Part shown: piece by piece, positions 61,732 through 64,000 of the stretch
Position numbering within the stretch: the first letter of the stretch is position 1
Layout: each line of letters starts with the position of its first letter
NCBI GenBank assembly: GCA_022749755.1
Contig: CM040446.1
Coordinates: 585,339 to 649,338 of the forward strand
Direction of reading: 5' to 3'
Length of the DNA: 64,000 nucleotides
Origin: Azadirachta indica
Taxonomy: Eukaryota; Streptophyta; Magnoliopsida; Sapindales; Meliaceae
Program-made: the position numbers and the translations under genes
Notes under the pieces: generated by a model
Told to the model about the DNA's origin: nothing
The model's database searches: none
What the model saw: the letters and a program-made list of their open reading frames with translations, nothing else

Positions 61732-62999
61732 ACAAAGCTCCAATTTCATCCAAGGCCTAACTAGAGCACATTAATTCTATCTTTGTTAGTTTTGTTTTTA
61801 GGCGTTATTAATTTTTATAGAATTAGAATGGATTGCTAATTTAGGAGTATGATTTGATTCTTCACAATAAACACGTTTGGTTATGTAAAAGAACTTTGTT
61901 ATTATTTTTTATCACCATTATTTATTATATATTACTACAATTGTAATAAAAAAACTATTTTAAATGCAATTTTAGTCAAACACATTTTTATTTTATTATT
62001 TCTCATACATTATATCAAACATATTTTCACCATTTTTAAAAATAATTAGGGTAAAATCTTCTCAAACTTTATAGGATGAATTATGGGAGGTACCATAAAA
62101 GTCACAACTAAATTAGTCATAATTTAAAACTTTAAAAATTATCATAATTGATAAATCTTTCAAAAGAATTATTTAATTCGCGAGAATACATATAAAGCTT
62201 GGTTCTAAAATTTGAAACCCTTCATACCTAAACTTTTGGCTTTTAATGTTTGAATTTAATATATAAATTTATTTTTGTGCATTTAATTAGTACAAAAAAA
62301 ATGGAAGAATTCTATTACCATATTACTATTGTTGTTAAGGAAATAATATGTAATTTCAAATTATAATATATTTACAAATAAATTTACGATTTATTTTTGT
62401 TGTTACTAGATTATTTAGTTGATCAAAATTAATAGCTATTTTTTTTTTCAATATTTTGATAATAAATTTTTCAATTTTTTAACATATAAATAATTATTAA
62501 AATTTAAGAATGTTTGAGGAGAGAAAATATAATAAAAAGGAGAAAAAATAGTTCAAAGATTTTACAAAATAAGAAAGAGAAAAAAATAAAAATATAAAAT
62601 ATAAAAAATTATAATTAATAAATATAAAATATAAAATATTTATTTTATTTTATTATATTCAATTTCCACATTCTATCCACTCTTAATCCAAAAATTAATA
62701 AAAGATGTCAAAAACTGTATAATCTTAAGGGCTAGAGACCTTTCTTTTTTAACTTCTTGACTTTGTAATTCGTAAATTTTTCTCTTATTTTTTTCACTTC
62801 TTTATGATATTTCTTTTACTTTTTTTTTTTTTTTAAGGAGATTTGATGTATTCCTCTCCCGACGGTTAACCTTTTAATAACTTGAGAAAAAGTTTGGGGA
62901 ATAGAACAAATACTTCGTCTAAAGCCATCCAAGTCTGTTAAATTGCGGTTAGGTTTGAGGGTATTACTGTATAATCATTAGACATCTTTCCTCTTTTTG
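61732..62999 (+). other. 3' flank of gene F and AT-rich spacer
   Basis: The poly(A) signal is at 61866-61871. The stretch to about 62400 matches the flank of gene B (10882-11254, then 12257-13014) without the LINE insert. From 62420 to 63000 it is AT-rich with homopolymers (T run near 62820). No gene is seen. Confidence 0.6.
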
Positions 63000-64000
63000 G
63001 TTTCTTGAACATTGTCAGCGAGAGAGTAAGACACAGTTATGCAAGTCTATGTTTGAAATCCAAAAAAACCCACAAAATGTAAGAGAACTACACAATATGC
63101 TGTCAAATCAAGATGATTTCTTGCTTGATGGTGGCAACGATCGATCGATGGAGGGAAATCGACTGCATTTTCGAGCCAATTTAACACCTAGATAGTATAT
63201 ATGTGGTGAGAGAAACTCGTTGTAATGTAGGGTTTGAGTCGATTCTTTCAAGGATAATTGTTTACCTAGCTGGGTTTGAGTTCAATCAAGCAAGGATAAT
63301 TGTTTACCTAAGATTGAAGCGATTAAGTCTAGTAAGCGTTCCAACCCGTACCTTTTGAAGCTTGATTTTATGGCTATATCGATGATATATTGGGTTGTTG
63401 ACTTGTGATATGCATAAATATACTGATATGTTAATTATTTTGACGTTCTCAATCTATTTGGCGTAAGCATCGATTCAGTGAAAGGGCTTGAGTTTTGGGC
63501 ATAAACATGTTATTTTGTATGCTGCGCCTGTTGGTTTTGTTTGATTTGTTAACTTTCATGTTTAGGTAGGTTATTGCAGATATATGTTATCTCTACGAGC
63601 TTTGTTTTTGCCCTGAGCATTTTCTGTTGTGCGCTTGCGTTGGGTTTTTTGTTCGAACTTGTAGCATGTTTGATTGGTGATGATGGCCATGGTTACAGGT
63701 GTAAGCATAAGTTTTGGTAGTAAACAACCCTGTTATATAGTTTGGTTAATTTTGTTTGCTTTGATCTTGTTAGATTTTATGTTTGACTGGGTCTTCGGCA
63801 TAATATTAATAGCCCTGCTGTATGCTTCAATTAAATTGCCTTTGTTTCGATCTTTTTAGGAACAAAATTTGAATGGGTTTTTGCAAGTATATCATATGTA
63901 TCAGTTTTTGGCATAATATTAAGCCCAGTTGTTATTAACAACCTTGTTATATGCTTCAGTTAAATTGTTTTTGTTTCCATCTTGTTAGGAACAAAGTTGG
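63000..64000. other. Less AT-rich edge, possibly 5' part of a neighbouring gene
   Basis: Composition changes here and array similarity ends. A 39-bp motif (gggtttgag...tttaccta) occurs twice with period 42 (63230-63268 and 63272-63310). Text around ttgttaggaacaaa recurs near 63855 and 63985 with about 110-bp spacing, and in part near 63765. This could be 5' UTR and intron of a gene continuing past the window, but no coding exon can be supported; the 61-codon open frame at 63674-63859 overlaps the repeats. Confidence 0.35.

Overview
This window looks like nuclear DNA from a flowering plant, most likely a eudicot. It is very AT-rich and holds Ty1/copia, LINE and SINE-like debris, a spliced plant cysteine synthase-like pseudogene, and genes of the plant-specific prolamin-like (ECA1/EC1-type) cysteine-rich secreted family. 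I cannot name the species from sequence alone.

The core of the locus is a tandem array of six prolamin-like genes, all on the + strand. Four are intact: B 10267-10881, D 26670-27284, E 44808-45461 and F 61078-61731. A (4643-5301) is frameshifted and C (18307-18585) is truncated at both ends. Each intact gene is a single exon encoding a signal peptide and two consecutive six-cysteine domains. Each sits behind a long related upstream unit (about 1.4-3.7 kb) with a conserved TATAAAT about 80-90 bp before the ATG. Two gene classes exist, differing by a 39-bp linker: A, E and F have it; B, C and D lack it.

Layout: 1-1000, minus-strand Copia relic; 1001-5301, unit and gene A; 5515-6665, a second copy of the same Copia relic; 6666-10881, unit and gene B; 11.3-15.2 kb, LINE pieces, a truncated long LTR and spacer; 15.2-18.6 kb, unit and gene remnant C; 18.9-27.3 kb, unit and gene D, with a 4.07-kb Copia derivative (20184-24253) inserted in the unit; 28.2-37.5 kb, a duplicated block (Copia gag and LTR, cysteine synthase pseudogene, AT-rich repeats, SINE); 37.9-40.5 kb, a LINE split by a 1.52-kb solo LTR; 41.7-45.5 kb, unit and gene E; 45675-50854, a complete but decayed minus-strand Copia; 49.6-59.9 kb, the second copy of the duplicated block; 59.7-61.7 kb, unit and gene F; 61.7-64 kb, 3' flank and a compositionally different edge.

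The genes most likely all encode the same kind of secreted product. Prolamin-like proteins are known mostly from reproductive tissue, where the EC1 proteins act in gamete interaction; a role here is inference. The array has been reshaped by unequal exchange, microhomology deletions, gene conversion between units and transposon insertions. The most unusual points are the double-domain architecture, the mosaic upstream units, palindromes in the Copia leader, an in-frame Copia deletion derivative, and a cysteine synthase copy with altered active-site motifs.
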